64,000 nucleotides of DNA, from assembly GCA_029339505.1 (NCBI GenBank), contig JAQISU010000097.1, positions 6,291,001 to 6,355,000 on the forward strand, given 5' to 3'. The notes beneath the pieces were generated by a model. That model had not been told where the DNA came from and made no database searches. It worked only from the letters and a program-made list of their open reading frames with translations. Source of the stretch: Unio delphinus. Its lineage: Eukaryota; Mollusca; Bivalvia; Unionida; Unionidae. This document shows, piece by piece, positions 16,105-30,206 of this stretch; within the stretch, counting starts at the first letter, position 1, and each line of letters opens with the position of its first letter. The position numbers and the translations under genes are program-made.

Positions 16105-18595
16105 ATCAGTAAAGTAGTTCATACTTATCAAAGTAATACAGTTGATACTTATCAATCAGTAATACTGTGGAAACGTATCACTCAGTAATGCAATTCATAG
16201 TTACCAATCAGTAATAGATTGTATTCTTATCAATTAGTAATAGCGTGGGTACTTATCAATCAGTAATACAAAGGGTATTATAAATGAGTAATACAGTGAA
16301 TAATTATCAATCAGTAAAATAGTATATCCTTATCAATCAGTAATACAGTGGATACTTATCAATCAGTAATACAGTGGATACTTATCAATCAGTAATACAT
16401 TGGATACTTATCAATCAGTAATACATTGGATACTTATCAATCAGTAATACATTGGATACTTATCAATCAGTAATACATTGGATACTTATCAATCAGTAAT
16501 ACATTGGATACTTATCAATCAGTAATACAGTGGGTACTTATCAATCAGTAATACAGTGGATACTTATCAATCAGTAATACATTGGATACTTATCAATCAG
16601 TAATACAGTGGGTACTTATCAATCAGTAATACATTGGATACTTATCAATCAGTAATACAGTGGGTACTTATCAATCAGTAATACATTGGATACTTATCAA
16701 TCAGTAATACAGTGGGTACTTATCAATCAGTAATACAGTGGATACTTATCAATCAGTAATACAGTAGGTACTTATCAATCAGTAATACATTGGATACTTA
16801 TCAATCAGTAATACAGTGGGTACTTATCAATCAGTAATACAGTGGATACTTATCAATCAGTAATACAGTGGATACTTATCAATCAGTAATACAGTGGGTA
16901 CTTATCAATCAGTAATACATTGGATACTTATCAATCAGTAATACAGTGGGTACTTATCAATCAGTAATACAGTGGATACTTATCAATCAGTAATACAGTG
17001 TATTCTTATCAATCAGTAATACAGTGGATACTTATCAATCAGTAATACATTGGATACTTATCAATCAGTAATACAGTGGGTACTTATCAATCAGTAATAC
17101 AGTGGATACTTATCAATCAGTAATACAGTGGATTCTTATCAATCAGTAATACACTGGATACTTATCAATCAGTAATACATTGGATACTCATCAATCAGTA
17201 ATACAGTGGGTACTTATCAATCAGTAATACATTGGATACTTATCAATCAGTAATACAGTGGATACTTATCAATCAGTAATACAGTGGATACTTATCAATC
17301 AGTAATACATTGGATACTTATCAATCAGTAATACATTGGATACTTATCAATCAGTAATACAGTGGATACTTATCAATCAGTAATACAGTGGATACTTATC
17401 AATGAGTAAAAAAGTCTTTCTTATCAATCAATAATACATAGGGTAATTATCAATCAGTAATAAGGTAGATACATATGAACAGTGGCGTCGCTAGGGGGGG
17501 GGGGGGTGCGGACCGCACCGGGTGACACCATCTCAGAGGGGTGACACCAGAATGAAAAATTGCAAATTTTACAGAGCACACACTGCTCGATCTAGACTTG
17601 AGGGGTGACGCCATGAGTTTACCGCACTGCGTGACACCAATCCTAGCGACGACGCTGCATATGAATCAATAATACAGTGGGTACTTATCAATCAGTAATA
17701 ACATTGGATACTTATCAATCAGTAATACAGTGTATACTTATCAATCAGTAATACAGTGTATACATATCATTCAGTAATACAGTGTATACATATCAAGCAG
17801 TAATACAGTGATTTCTTATCAATCAGTAATACAGTGTATTCTTATCAATCAGTAATACATTGTATACATATCAATCAGTAATACAGTGATTTCTTATCAA
17901 TCAGTAATACAGTGTATACTTATCAATCAGTAATACAGTGTATTCTTATCAATCAGTAATACAGTGTATACATATCAATCAGTAATACAGTGTATTCTTA
18001 TCAATCAGTAATACAGTGTATTCTTATCAATCAGTAATACAGTGTATTCTTATCAATCAGTAATACAGTGTATTCTTATCAATCAGTAATACATTGTATA
18101 CATATCAATCAGTAATACAGTGTATTCTTATCAATCAGTAATACATTGTATACATATCAATCAGTAATACAGTGTATTCTTATCAATCAGTAATACATTG
18201 TATACATATCAATCAGTAATACAGTGTATTCTTATCAATCAGTAATACAGTGTATTCTTATCAATCAGTAATACATTGTATACATATCAATCAGTAATAC
18301 AGTGTATTCTTATCAATCAGTAATACAGTGTATTCTTATCAATCAGTAATACAGTGTATACATATCAATCAGTAATACAGTGTATTCTTATCAATCAGTA
18401 ATACATTGTATACATATCAATCAGTAATACAGTGTATTCTTATCAATCAGTAATACAGTGTATTCTTATCAATCAGTAATACAGTGTATTCTTATCAATC
18501 AGTAATACATTGTATACATATCAATCAGTAATAAAGTGTATTCTTATCAATCAGTAATACATTGTACTCTTATCAATCAGTAATACAGTAGATAC
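16105..18595 (+). repeat. 26-bp satellite, about 88 units, split by a MITE
   Basis: The unit contains cttatcaatcagtaatac plus a variable octamer. Left of the MITE (17480-17657) the octamer is mostly agtggata, agtgggta or attggata. Right of it the units read agtgtatt or attgtata, often alternating with catatcaatcag variants. Both edges of the array are degenerate. Confidence 0.95.
17472..17665. mobile_element. hAT-like MITE (17480-17657) with 8-bp target duplication
   Basis: A 178-bp element with termini cagtggcgtcgctagg and cctagcgacgacgctg; the second reversed is cagcgtcgtcgctagg, matching at 13 of 16 positions. It is flanked on both sides by the perfect octamer catatgaa (17472-17479 and 17658-17665). 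The 8-bp duplication and CAG...CTG termini are hAT characters. The interior has no coding capacity but contains three gtgacacc/gtgacgcc blocks and a 13-G run near 17494. The target was a unit of the 26-bp satellite. Confidence 0.92.
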
Positions 18596-18904
18596 AGTGA
18601 CTAGCGGGTATTTTTCATGCAAACAGAAAAATAATATTTCTTTAAAATATACATACGGGCAATTATTATAGTGAGGTCGAGGAAATATGGCTTAACCGCA
18701 AGTTGGGTTGAGTTTTAGATATATTTATCACGTGTTCAAATACTCGTACTCGGCCTATTTTATAATAATACATATTCATGAGGTCATATCTTTACTCGGA
18801 GGTCTTCAACATTCCTGCAAAAATCTGATAATTTTACCAGAAGATTGCAATCAATCTTCTTCACAGAGGTAGAAAAAAATCGTATATTGTCAATCTTTTG
18901 GGAG
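18596..18904. other. unannotated spacer
   Basis: About 310 bp between the satellite and the LINE fragment, with nothing recognised. Confidence 0.5.
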
Positions 18905-19790
18905 CGCTCTACAGATATTAGGAACTAGTTGGCATCCTTTAGTCTAGAGAGGCGATGGAAGTACGTCCATAAAGTACGCGATTGTTCTCTGCATTTCTCC
19001 TGCAGTTGCCTGACGGAGAAGATCATGTCGATTGTGGAACTCTTTGCGCAGAACCCGCACTGCGACTCTGGATGCACTCTGTCAGCAAGCGTCTGTAGTC
19101 TGTTCAGGATGAAGACTTTACCCACGATGCTGAGAAGAGAAATTCCCCATGTAGTTGTCGCAGTCACTTCTGTCGCCTTTGTTCTTTACAGGGTTACGAT
19201 GTTGGCGTCTCTCATGTCTTGAGGCACTGCACCCTTATCCCAGCACTGAAGTTCCAACGTTCCCTCTAAGCTGCGCGCGCGTGCTCGAAGCTGCTCAGGC
19301 ATTCCCGGGCAGCTGAATTGTCAATTTTCGCTCAATCCAATGTTAAATTTTGCTCGTCTTCGCAATGCTTGCGCAGTGCAGCGAGCACTGCGCGCACATC
19401 TACCATTCGCTTAGAGGGAACGTTGGGTCGAACAGGTGTGTGAGCAGGACGCTGAAGCCGCACTTGATGACTTCTGCTGGGATGCCATCCTTTACTGGGC
19501 TTTACCTTAGGACAGTTTATCTAAGGCCTTCTTTTGTTCTGCCACAGTAGGTTTCTCGTCCAATTCGGCCATGGGAGGGAGGTTTTCAATGGCGTTGAGA
19601 GCTTCGTTGGCCACGTGGTTCTCGCTGGAGTACAGTTCAAAGTAGTACTCCACCCAACGTTCAATCTGCTTGCCCTTGTCGTGCATCACCTGCTGAAGAC
19701 TTCTGTGGTGATATCACTCTTTTACGTCATCCCGCGATTGGAGTCAGACGCTAGGGGTTGCTTCCGAGAGAGACCAACAGGTTTCACACA
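18905..19790 (-). mobile_element. LINE fragment, reverse transcriptase region, interrupted by a MITE
   Basis: On the minus strand the right part (about 19507-19750) encodes the linker upstream of the reverse transcriptase, with WVEYYFELYSSEN and ALNAIENLPPM. The left part (about 18925-19250) encodes early fingers/palm motifs: DKGAVPQDMRDANIV, RGISLLSIVGKV (here frameshifted), NRLQTLADRVHPESQCGF and MIFSVRQLQEK. This order is typical of invertebrate non-LTR elements. Frameshifts and stops are present, and neither the endonuclease nor the catalytic YADD segment is included. A 173-bp MITE at 19254-19426 separates the two parts. Confidence 0.88.
19254..19426. mobile_element. MITE with perfect 18-bp inverted ends, nested in the LINE
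   Basis: The left end ccaacgttccctctaagc is the exact reverse complement of the right end gcttagagggaacgttgg. The 173-bp interior is GC-rich with CpG-rich blocks (tgcgcgcgcgtgctcg) and non-coding. The ends resemble hAT-type non-autonomous elements. The flanking octamers do not match well, so the superfamily is inferred from the ends only. Confidence 0.88.
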
Positions 19791-19864
19791 TATATTAGTT
19801 ACTATTGAGAGATAAACAGCTGTAAGGTGAAGTTGTTTGCAATTACAACATGCACTGTGGAGAT

Positions 19865-20110
19865 AATGCTGTCATACCTCTGTTATTTTCATGTATTATG
19901 GCTGACATTTCTTTAATAATGCTGTCTGTTACTTTCATGTATCATGGCTGACATTTCTTTGATAATGCTGTCTGTTACTTTCAAGTATTATGGCTGACAT
20001 TTCTTTAATAATGCTGTCTGTTACTTTGATGTATTATGGCCGACATTTCTTTGATAATTCTGTCTGTTACTTTCATGTATTATGGCTGACATTTCTTTGG
20101 ACATTGTGCT
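19865..20110 (+). repeat. 46-bp minisatellite, about 5 units
   Basis: The unit contains aatgctgtctgttactttc and a atgtattatggctgacattt segment. The first unit is more diverged. Confidence 0.9.
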
Positions 20111-20629
20111 TGTGGAAACTGTACCTGCTCTAGGCACACAGCTAACCAAAAATGGCTGCTTCCATGTGCTCGAAAAACCAGCCTGAACTATTCTAAAGTA
20201 CACCATCTTTAGAAGTTATTAAAATATGGAAAGCGAATTTTGCCAGATTAAACAAAGTCAGATTCTAATAGTGCAATGAAATAATTAGCATTTACATGAA
20301 ATGTATTTAAAAAATGTTATCGGCTCTTTTTTTAAAATACAATTTACCTCTGATGACCAGGAAGTGAAAAAGACCACGCAGAGTTAGCATGTTTTAAAAC
20401 TAAGTACACATCTGAGGTAAGGCCAAGCTTCTTCTGCAACCCAAATTGCACCCATTGATCCTACACCAAACTAAAGGAGATTAAAAGTTCTTTTAACAAT
20501 ACTTAATATACAAGGAGTTTTTTTTTAAATTGCTAAGATAACCATCGTGGAAAACCTCGGAAATTCTTGTTCATTAAAAATCTTTCCCGTATGTAAAATA
20601 CGAAACTCTTGAGCGCCGTCTTTGGAACA
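20111..20629. other. unannotated stretch
   Basis: No supported gene or repeat. Confidence 0.5.
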
Positions 20630-20722
20630 GGTGTTCGCAGCCTTGCAGAGTATGAGGACCCCTTCATAACTTAAAAATAATCGGAATAACTCCACTGCTC
20701 AAGGGTTGAGAACCACTGCTTT
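20630..20722 (-). mobile_element. one end of a hAT-like element
   Basis: Read on the minus strand from 20722, the sequence starts cagtggttctcaaccc, the canonical hAT end of the CAGTGGTTCTCAACC type, and contains the associated aggggtcctcat block. No partner end was found, so it is a truncated copy. Confidence 0.6.
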
Positions 20723-21665
20723 CGGACATAATCACACCTTGTAAGACTGTATTAACCTTGTAAGTGCCATGTAGAATCTAGTTCACTTCTTCTAGAATAC
20801 ATCTGTTTAATTATTATCAATTAATTTTATTTGTGGTTTTCTTATTTTTATATATATAAAAATAACTAAAAATATAAAAAGTTACTATGTAAAGAAGGAG
20901 GAGTAAATATTTCGAAATTTTGAAAGAATGTATGTATTTTGAATTTCTCAAGACGTACTTTCGATAATTATTATTCTTTTCCATTAAAGCTACATAGTAA
21001 ACATGTGATTTTAAGACAATTAAATTTCCTCGTACAACCTTTCCAGAAGTAAGCAACAGTAGACTTACGTCATAGAAAGCATAACTATGAGTGTTTAGCA
21101 ATAAACTTGTGTTAATTTATCGATACAGTATTTATCGATATTTATCGATACCGCACACAGATAATGCGTTTATTGATACATTAACGCAGAGAACATATTA
21201 GTTAGGTGTTTATAACTTTCCTTTCATCGAAAACGAAGAAAACAGGAAAACAAAACATTGCTGATATGGTTTAATTACGTTAATGATTAAACATGAGGAA
21301 ATATAGCAAAATAATCAATTGGCATGGGTATCCTTTTCTATTGGTCTTTACAAATACCCCCCCCCCCCAACACACAAAACCTGTTTCCATGTATAAAAGA
21401 CAAATCGGGATGGAGGGTATACGTCAAGTGTTTTCGTAAATCTCGTACATATTTCAACTAATTCAGTGATAAATAAAGAATGCTCACGTTTTTTGGGTGG
21501 GTATATTTCAATATTTTACTCGTTAAGTAGAAAATTTTTCTATTGTCATGTGTGGCTTCGCCGATCATCACATTACAGTTTCCACTGTGAATTATGTATT
21601 TAAAGCATACATTTCTCTTCTTATAATTTTGAACAAAAAGCCGTCAAATTGCATGGGTTTTGTCG
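20723..21665. other. unannotated stretch
   Basis: AT-rich. It contains three short tatttatcgata repeats near 21120-21150 and a run of about 12 C at 21357-21368. Confidence 0.5.

Positions 21666-21668
<3 letters not shown>

Positions 21669-21744
<76 letters not shown>
21669..21744. repeat. (TA)n microsatellite
   Basis: A pure TA run of about 76 bp. Confidence 0.95.
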
Positions 21745-21748
<4 letters not shown>

Positions 21749-22129
21749 CTTTTTTATTACATTTTTAGTTTTTATTTTAAAACGTTCTTTTATCACTCAC
21801 GCCAAAAGACATACAATAACTAGTTATGAAATATATAATAATGTCCAATATACGTCGTCATCAAACTGTGTACATTGTTGCTAAGGATGCACATACTGAC
21901 CTTTTTACGTCATAGCACATAAAAATGTTAATTAAGCTTGCCTGATGCATTCATCTGTGTGTAAGACTAAAATTAAGTATAGAATAAAATAACTAAATTT
22001 TAATCTATATTTGCAATTTCTTTCATATGGCCGACTTGCAAGCTCGGCGCCCGCTGAACACGTCCACTGGGTCTCTAGTAATCCGATCATTCAAAACTCC
22101 AAATCTGTGTTGATACTGATGTACGATAT
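21745..22129. other. unannotated stretch
   Basis: Nothing recognised. Confidence 0.5.
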
Positions 22130-22533
22130 AAGGATTTGATGTCACCTGTTCATTAAACATGTGCATTTTTGTGGCACGCAAACCTTTCCGGAACTAACCT
22201 AGGCACACTTTAGACACATACCGATAATTGGTAAGAGCCATATCAAGCGCGAAATTCAAAATGGCCACATGACAGAGGGTTGTGCTATTCCAAGTGGATT
22301 TACATGTCGCCAAAAATAGGATTTGATCCAGAAATATAATGTACCTGTCACCAAGAGAATGCTTCAGCCGACGGTCAGTACATAACAGCCATAAGTACTG
22401 GTAAATGTATAGAATGTACACCGAAGGTGTGCAGGCAAGACTGACTGCATATTTTTGAAAGTTTGAACGAGAAGGCGATATCAGCCACTAAACCGCTAAT
22501 CAATATCATTACGGGTGTGGGGCTGATTTATCG
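22130..22533 (-). repeat. unnamed dispersed repeat X, copy 2
   Basis: Reverse complement of the copy at 4985-5345. Shared blocks are listed there. The homologous part seems to start on the right at about 22480-22533, immediately before SINE family A copy 2. Confidence 0.7.
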
Positions 22534-22535
22534 GC

Positions 22536-22790
22536 CGAGATCCCTGGTAGCGGAGAGGTCTAAGGCGTTCGCCTTTACAGATCGCTAGCCTCTCACATAT
22601 GTCCGCGTGAGTTCGAGTCTTAGCTCGACCAACGTGGGTATGTGAGAAAGATTGTCGCTACCTTCCTCTGGGTTGGGGGTAGTCCGCACGGTCTTCGTCG
22701 ATTCTTCCTACACCAAATATACTAGCCGCCATGTATAACATTATCGTGCGCTGAACATTAGCGTTAAATCCTAAAACATCAACAAAACTA
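22536..22790 (+). mobile_element. SINE family A, copy 2
   Basis: The tRNA-like head has an A-box-like tggtagcggagaggtc at about 22546-22561 and a B-box-like gagttcgagtc at about 22609-22619. Then follow tatgtgagaaag and atactagccgccatgtat as in copy 1, and an A-rich end near 22775-22790. It shares tttacagatc and gtccgcgtgagttcga with copy 3 on the minus strand at 36410-36605. A free-standing functional tRNA is unlikely because the arms do not pair as a cloverleaf by eye. Confidence 0.78.
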
Positions 22791-23485
22791 AACTCGACCA
22801 GCCGAAATATCAGACAGCACCCACTAAATAACCGAAAATAACTAAGTAGAGAGAATGTTCCTTTGTTAAGACGCGTGCTATGACTTCTTATGTAGTTCAA
22901 TTAATATATTTTCCCCTTTAATTTTGATTTATGCATATAGACTCACTATTAGACATGACGAGTCAAATTTGAAAAGAAATGTCCGCCTCTATGTTTAGCA
23001 TAACCAATTATTTTAAATTGTTGTTGCTATCGTGGTTATTTTTTCTGTTTTGTTGTTGTTGTTCCAAAAAACATAATCATGGTAACTGGCAGAAAACATG
23101 GCAGTTGGCTGTGAAAATATAATGATATTTAAATGAAGTATATCAGAGTTATAATTATTGGAAATTGTACACATGTTATGCAGCATAAAGTGCATAGGTG
23201 AGGAACCAAATGCAATCTGTAATATGCAGTTAGGTAACGTTTAACACTGTCATGGTGTTAAAACTGGGCAGATATTCCTTGCAATGTTTATTACGTGACA
23301 GTTACTGTTTGAGGTAGGTTGTGTAAGAGTTGTCGGACCCCCTTTGCACCCCCACCCCCAAAAGAAAAACCGGAAAAAAGGATTATAATGTTTCCTGTCG
23401 CGCGTTTCTTTACAGTTGGTTAAAATTAGGCAATGAAAACGCTTAAAGGGCAAAGTCCACTGGAACCTCTTGCCTACTTGTTTAC

Positions 23486-23488
<3 letters not shown>
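22791..23488. other. unannotated stretch
   Basis: No supported gene. Confidence 0.5.
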
Positions 23489-24554
<1,066 letters not shown>

Positions 24555-25545
24555 ACATCTACACTTCAGTATTTATAGAGATTCCAGTGTTTATCTAGAC
24601 CCCAGTATATAAAGGGACTCCAGCATTTACAGACTCCAGTATTTATCGAGACTCTAGCATTTATAGAGAATCCAGTATTTATATAGACCCCATTATTTAT
24701 AGACTCCAGTATTTATAGAGTCTAGCATGTATAGACTCAAGTATTGATAGAGACTCCAACATATATAAAGTCTCTAGCATTTATAGACGCCATCATTTAT
24801 AGAGGCCATCATTTATAAAGACTCCATCATTTATAAAGACTCCATCATTTATAGAGACCCCAGTATTTAAAGGGACTCCAGCATTACAGACTCCAGTATT
24901 TATTGAGACTCCAGCTTTTTATAGAGAATCATGTACTTATATAGACTCCAGTATTTATAGACTCCAGTGTTTACAGAGTCCAGCATGTATAGAGATTCCA
25001 GTATTGATAGAGACTCCAACATGTATAGAATCTATAACATTTATAGACTCCATCATTTATAGAGACTTCATCATTTATAGACTCCAGCATTTATAAAGAT
25101 TCCAGTATTTATTGAGACTCTTGCATTTATAGACTGCAGCATTTATAGAGACTCCATTACTTGTAAAGATTCCATCATTTATAAAGACTACATTACTTGT
25201 AAAGATTCCATCATTTATAAAGGCTCCATTATTTATAGAGACTCCAGTATTTATAGACTCCAGTATTTACAGAGACTCCGGTATGTATATAGACCCATCA
25301 TTTATACAGTCTCCAGCATTTATAAAGACTCCAGTATTTATAGACTCCAGTATTTAAATGAGACTCCAACATTTATAAAGACTTTATTATTTATACAGTC
25401 TCCAGTATTTATAGAGACTCCAGTATGAATAGAGACTCCAGTATTTAAGGAGACTCTAGTGTTTATAGAGACTCCAGCGTTTATACATTCTATAGTATTT
25501 ATAGAGACTCTAGCGTTTGACTCCAGTATTTATAGACTCTTATAT
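24555..25545 (+). repeat. degenerate 17-18-bp minisatellite, about 1 kb
   Basis: The unit is a variant of actccagtatttatagag, with catcatttataa and cagcatttata versions. Copies are heavily diverged and often lose the gag step, so this is an old array. Confidence 0.9.
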
Positions 25546-25599
25546 ATTCTAACAACAGTTCAGCCAAATTAGTCTTTGTCTCAATCTTTCGAGACGTAT

Positions 25600-25905
25600 C
25601 ATTGTTTAGCGTATTGTTTAGCATTGTTTAGCGTATTGTTTAGCATTGTTTAGCGTATCCACTTCGTTAGCTTTTAAGAACAACACGGAATCAAGTGTGT
25701 GTAATCAGGTCACACAAACTCGTTTCTCTCACCAACGGCTGACAACTAGAACAACATGTCATGCTGGTCGTGGTCATTATCAAATTGTTTCTCACACCAG
25801 CGACTGTCAACTAGAAAAATTTGTCATGCTGGTGGTCGTCAGTACCAACTTGTTTCTCACACCAACGGCTGTTAGCTAGCAGTAGATGTTATGCCCGCGT
25901 CTGAC
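25600..25905 (+). repeat. short direct repeats, two kinds
   Basis: At about 25605-25660 a tgtttagc unit is repeated about five times. At about 25718-25905 there are three diverged copies of a unit of about 76 bp holding tttctcacaccaacggctg and a tgtcatgctggt/tgttatgcccg segment. Confidence 0.8.
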
Positions 25906-26652
25906 AGTACCAAATAATTTTTGGTAGCACATTTGTTTCAATAGATAGGTCAGAATATGGCGCAGTGAGTATACAACAAAAAAAAATGTCCGAATAACGC
26001 TGCATTTAAAGGAAACGAGCAAACCGCTTAAAGTATTGTACGTTAAGTTAGTGTAAATGTTATAAATGTAGGAACGCGCTTCCACCATTGCAGACCACTG
26101 TTCCATCCCGTGTTAAAGTTATGTGCAAGGTTATGTGAGCGCTCATTGAATGTAAGTGGTTACTTTAAAGTTCTTCGTTTTTTCTCTTAAATACATTAGA
26201 CCAACAACTAACACCCCGATAAAGCTTTAGTATATATGTAAGAATTGTTAATGCAATCGTAGTAAAATAAATATGTCGATAATGTTGTTTTTTTATTATT
26301 AAAAAAAAAACACAAACCAACTGATAGGACATTTTGCCTTTCAATACAAGTGTATCTTATTGGGAAATATCAATAGCTGTAATAGGGAGTAATTTCCTAC
26401 ATACTAATTAACGTTTTCAATTTTAAACGACAATGACTAATATTTACAAAATTTACTTTAAATGAAGTGCACTCAATATTCAATAGAATAAAGGTTTTTG
26501 TGCGTCTTTTACTTTTTCATTAAACAACAAGGCAAATGCGCATGGGCACTAAATTTTAATATTGAAAACAAAACTAAATATAAAAGAAATTAATTGAATA
26601 CACACGATACATTTAGCAGTGATAGCCTGTGTACCTTATCATAATCGCTCAC

Positions 26653-26655
<3 letters not shown>
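25906..26655. other. unannotated stretch
   Basis: No supported gene or repeat. Confidence 0.5.

Positions 26656-26711
<56 letters not shown>
26656..26711. repeat. (GA)n microsatellite
   Basis: A GA run of about 56 bp. Confidence 0.95.
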
Positions 26712-27435
<724 letters not shown>

Positions 27436-27892
27436 TCAATAATGAACACTGACACGAAGTGTCTTATTTTTGGTAAAATTGACAACAACCACACCGTAGC
27501 AATATTTTATGTATTTAGAAATGTTTGTCATAAATTAAATAAAGCACATGCATTAGATCTTTACAATTTAAGTTAAACCATATTCACACATTTATGGGTA
27601 CTGCATAATTGGTACCAGCTTTTTAAAGAAGTTGCTACTCAAAATTATTTCCAACATAAAAAAAAAATAATGTGAACATATATCTCGGGTTTTAAAAAAA
27701 AAACGAAAATCGATCTCTCCTTAAAAACAAAAAGAAAAACTAAACAAAAAAAAAACACAAACAAGAAAACAAAACAAAAAAAACCCCAATATAAACAAAA
27801 GAATACCTCAACAAAACAAGACCCAATCATGTCCTATGACTTTCAATTGTCCGAAGCTTGTTTCCAGTACTTTCAGTACTTCAACTTTGAGA
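27436..27892. other. A-rich unannotated stretch
   Basis: Includes an A-rich, polypurine-like part at about 27655-27800. Confidence 0.5.
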
Positions 27893-28815
27893 CGCCAAAG
27901 TCAATAGTATAACTTTGTGTAGGTATTTCTTTGCACACTAAAGTCAATAGTATAACTTTGTGTAGGTATTTCTTTGCACACTAAAGTCGATAGCATAACT
28001 TTGTGTAGGTATTTCTTTGTGTAGGTATTTCTTTGTACACTAAAGTCAATAGCATAACTTTGTGTAGGTATTTCTTTGTACACTAAAGTCAATAGCATAA
28101 TTTTGTGTAGGTATTTCTTTGTACACTAAAGTCAATAGTATAACATTGTGTAGGTATTTCTTTGCACACTAAAGTCAATAGCATAACTTTGTGTAGGTAT
28201 TTCTTTGTACACTAAAGTCAATAGCATAACTTTGTGTAGGTATTTCTTTGTACACTAAAGTCAATAGCATAACTTTGTGTAGGTATTTCTTTGCACACTA
28301 AAGTCAATAGCATAACTTTGTGTAGGTATTTCTTTGCACACTAAAGTCAATAGCATAACTTTGTGTAGGTATTTCTTTGCACACTAAAGTCAATAGCATA
28401 ACTTTGTGTAGGTATTTCTTTGCACACTAAAGTCAATAGCATAACTTTGTGTAGGTATTTCTTTGCACACTAAAGTCAATAGCATAACTTTGTGTAGGTA
28501 TTTCTTTGTACACTAAAGTCAATAGCATAACTTTGTGTAGGTATTTCTTTGTACACTAAAGTCAATAGCATAACTTTGAGTAGGTATTTCTTTGTACACC
28601 AAAGTCAATAGCATAACTTTGTGTAGGTATTTCTTTGTACACTAAAGTCAATAGCATAACTTTGTGTAGGTATTTCTTTGTACACCAAAGTCAATAGCAT
28701 AACTTTGTGTAGGTATTTCTTTGTACACTAAAGTCAATAGCATAACTTTGTGTAGGTATTTCTTTGTACACTAAAGTCAATAGCATGAATTTGTGTAGGT
28801 ATTTCTTTGTAAACA
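27893..28815 (+). repeat. 43-bp minisatellite, about 21 units
   Basis: The unit contains cactaaagtcaatagcataa and a ctttgtgtaggtatttctttg segment. Units are very uniform; the main variation is tgcacac versus tgtacac in blocks. A partial extra copy of the last 18 bp is inserted near 28010-28030. Confidence 0.95.
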
Positions 28816-29910
28816 TATCTGAATTAAATCTTAGGATTTTCAATACAATTTTTTTTTACCTGATCATTTTTTTTACCTGATCATTTTTTTTACCTGATAA
28901 TTTTTTTTCAACAGGAGAGGAAAAGAAAGATAACACAGTTCTCATACCGCAAGCGATTATTTCAATTCATTTAAATGCCGAGGTCATGTTTCACAGACAT
29001 ATAACGTCTACATGGTGATCAATCACTGCGGTGAAAAGTACCCAATATTTAAAACTTTTTCATCGCTTACGGTCCAAAAGCAAAATTCTTTTTAGCTGAT
29101 ATTTGTATGGTATTATTAAGTCTGATTTACAAAATCCAGTAAAATTGTCTTTTAAATAAATGTGAAAATTCGGTATTTTTGCCCTGTCCATCTTCTACCA
29201 AACGAATCTGACTACAAATACACTCATTTAGAGATTTAGGATCCTGAATTTGCCTCTCTCTATACAAAGCTGGAAGATAATCTGACCGGCTAAAATTTAA
29301 AATATCATTCCAAAATATTTGATAAACATTTTTGCTTTTTAAAAACGACCATTCATTCTGTGCAAACCCTGTGGTAGTCATTCAGAGCTAGACACGCCCA
29401 GCATTTGGTACACAATGGTTCGCTAAATGAAACCGATTCAATCCAACATCTGCATTCCTAGATCCTGCTAAACACATAAACCTATTGTTCAAATGCAAAG
29501 ATTAATTTTCTATTGAAATATTCACCCCTGTCCAAATACGAAACTGTAGAGTTCAACCTGAATCACTTGTACCAATGTGGAGAGGACAACTTGTTTTCAA
29601 CATCCAGTCAACTGACTAAAATAACACAATGCAGCATGGGAAAAATCTATATTGCTACAATGTTAGGTACAAATAAAATGGTAGTTCAAGCACGTTGACA
29701 AAATTATATGATCATAAAACACGGCTTGAAAAGAGAGTTTCAACTTATTTTGTAACTTTGTTAATTTTCAATTTCTAATTTTGTTTGCAAAACTATCCAT
29801 AACAATACATTCCGAATAGAAATATATTTGACCAGGAAATTTGTTAAATTCAAAATGATATTTTAAATGTCCGATATTTTATTAACATTTAAAAATGACA
29901 AATACAGACA
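28816..29910. other. unannotated stretch
   Basis: Three tandem copies of a tttttttacctgatca segment lie at 28848-28905. A minus-strand open frame of 84 codons at 29127-29381 has a normal amino-acid mix but is not recognised and lacks splice support. Confidence 0.5.
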
Positions 29911-29925
29911 TTATTATTATTATTA

Positions 29926-29983
<58 letters not shown>
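29911..29983. repeat. (ATT)n microsatellite
   Basis: A 73-bp ATT run with one substitution near 29927. Such runs are also LINE tails, but no LINE body is recognisable beside this one. Confidence 0.9.
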
Positions 29984-29984
<1 letters not shown>

Positions 29985-30160
29985 TCTTTATTTGAAAGTC
30001 TATGGATTTAAAAAAAGATTTTACAATTATGATACAAAGTATCAAGTATAAGTTTAATATATTTTTTTGGACTTGTCCTCATCATTGATTTTTATTTAAG
30101 TTTGTTTAGTCATCTGAACATTATAAATATTAGACTGTAAATGTATATGTTAACAATTAT

Positions 30161-30161
30161 C

Positions 30162-30204
<43 letters not shown>
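30161..30204. repeat. (GAT)n microsatellite
   Basis: About 14 trinucleotide units. Confidence 0.95.

Positions 30205-30206
<2 letters not shown>

Noticed and set aside
16105..18595. CRISPR-like regular repeats
   Set aside because: There are no unique spacers between units; these are head-to-tail satellites in an animal genome.
20345..20375. Hammerhead ribozyme core (ctgatga ... gaaa)
   Set aside because: No room for stem II and no flanking helices or conserved cleavage triplet.
22541..22625. Functional tRNA gene
   Set aside because: Pol III A and B boxes are present, but the arms do not fold as a cloverleaf by eye, and the sequence continues into a body shared by other copies, so it is a SINE head.
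29127..29381. 84-codon minus-strand frame with normal composition
   Set aside because: No recognised similarity and no splice sites at the ends; could be a transposon relic, but this cannot be supported.
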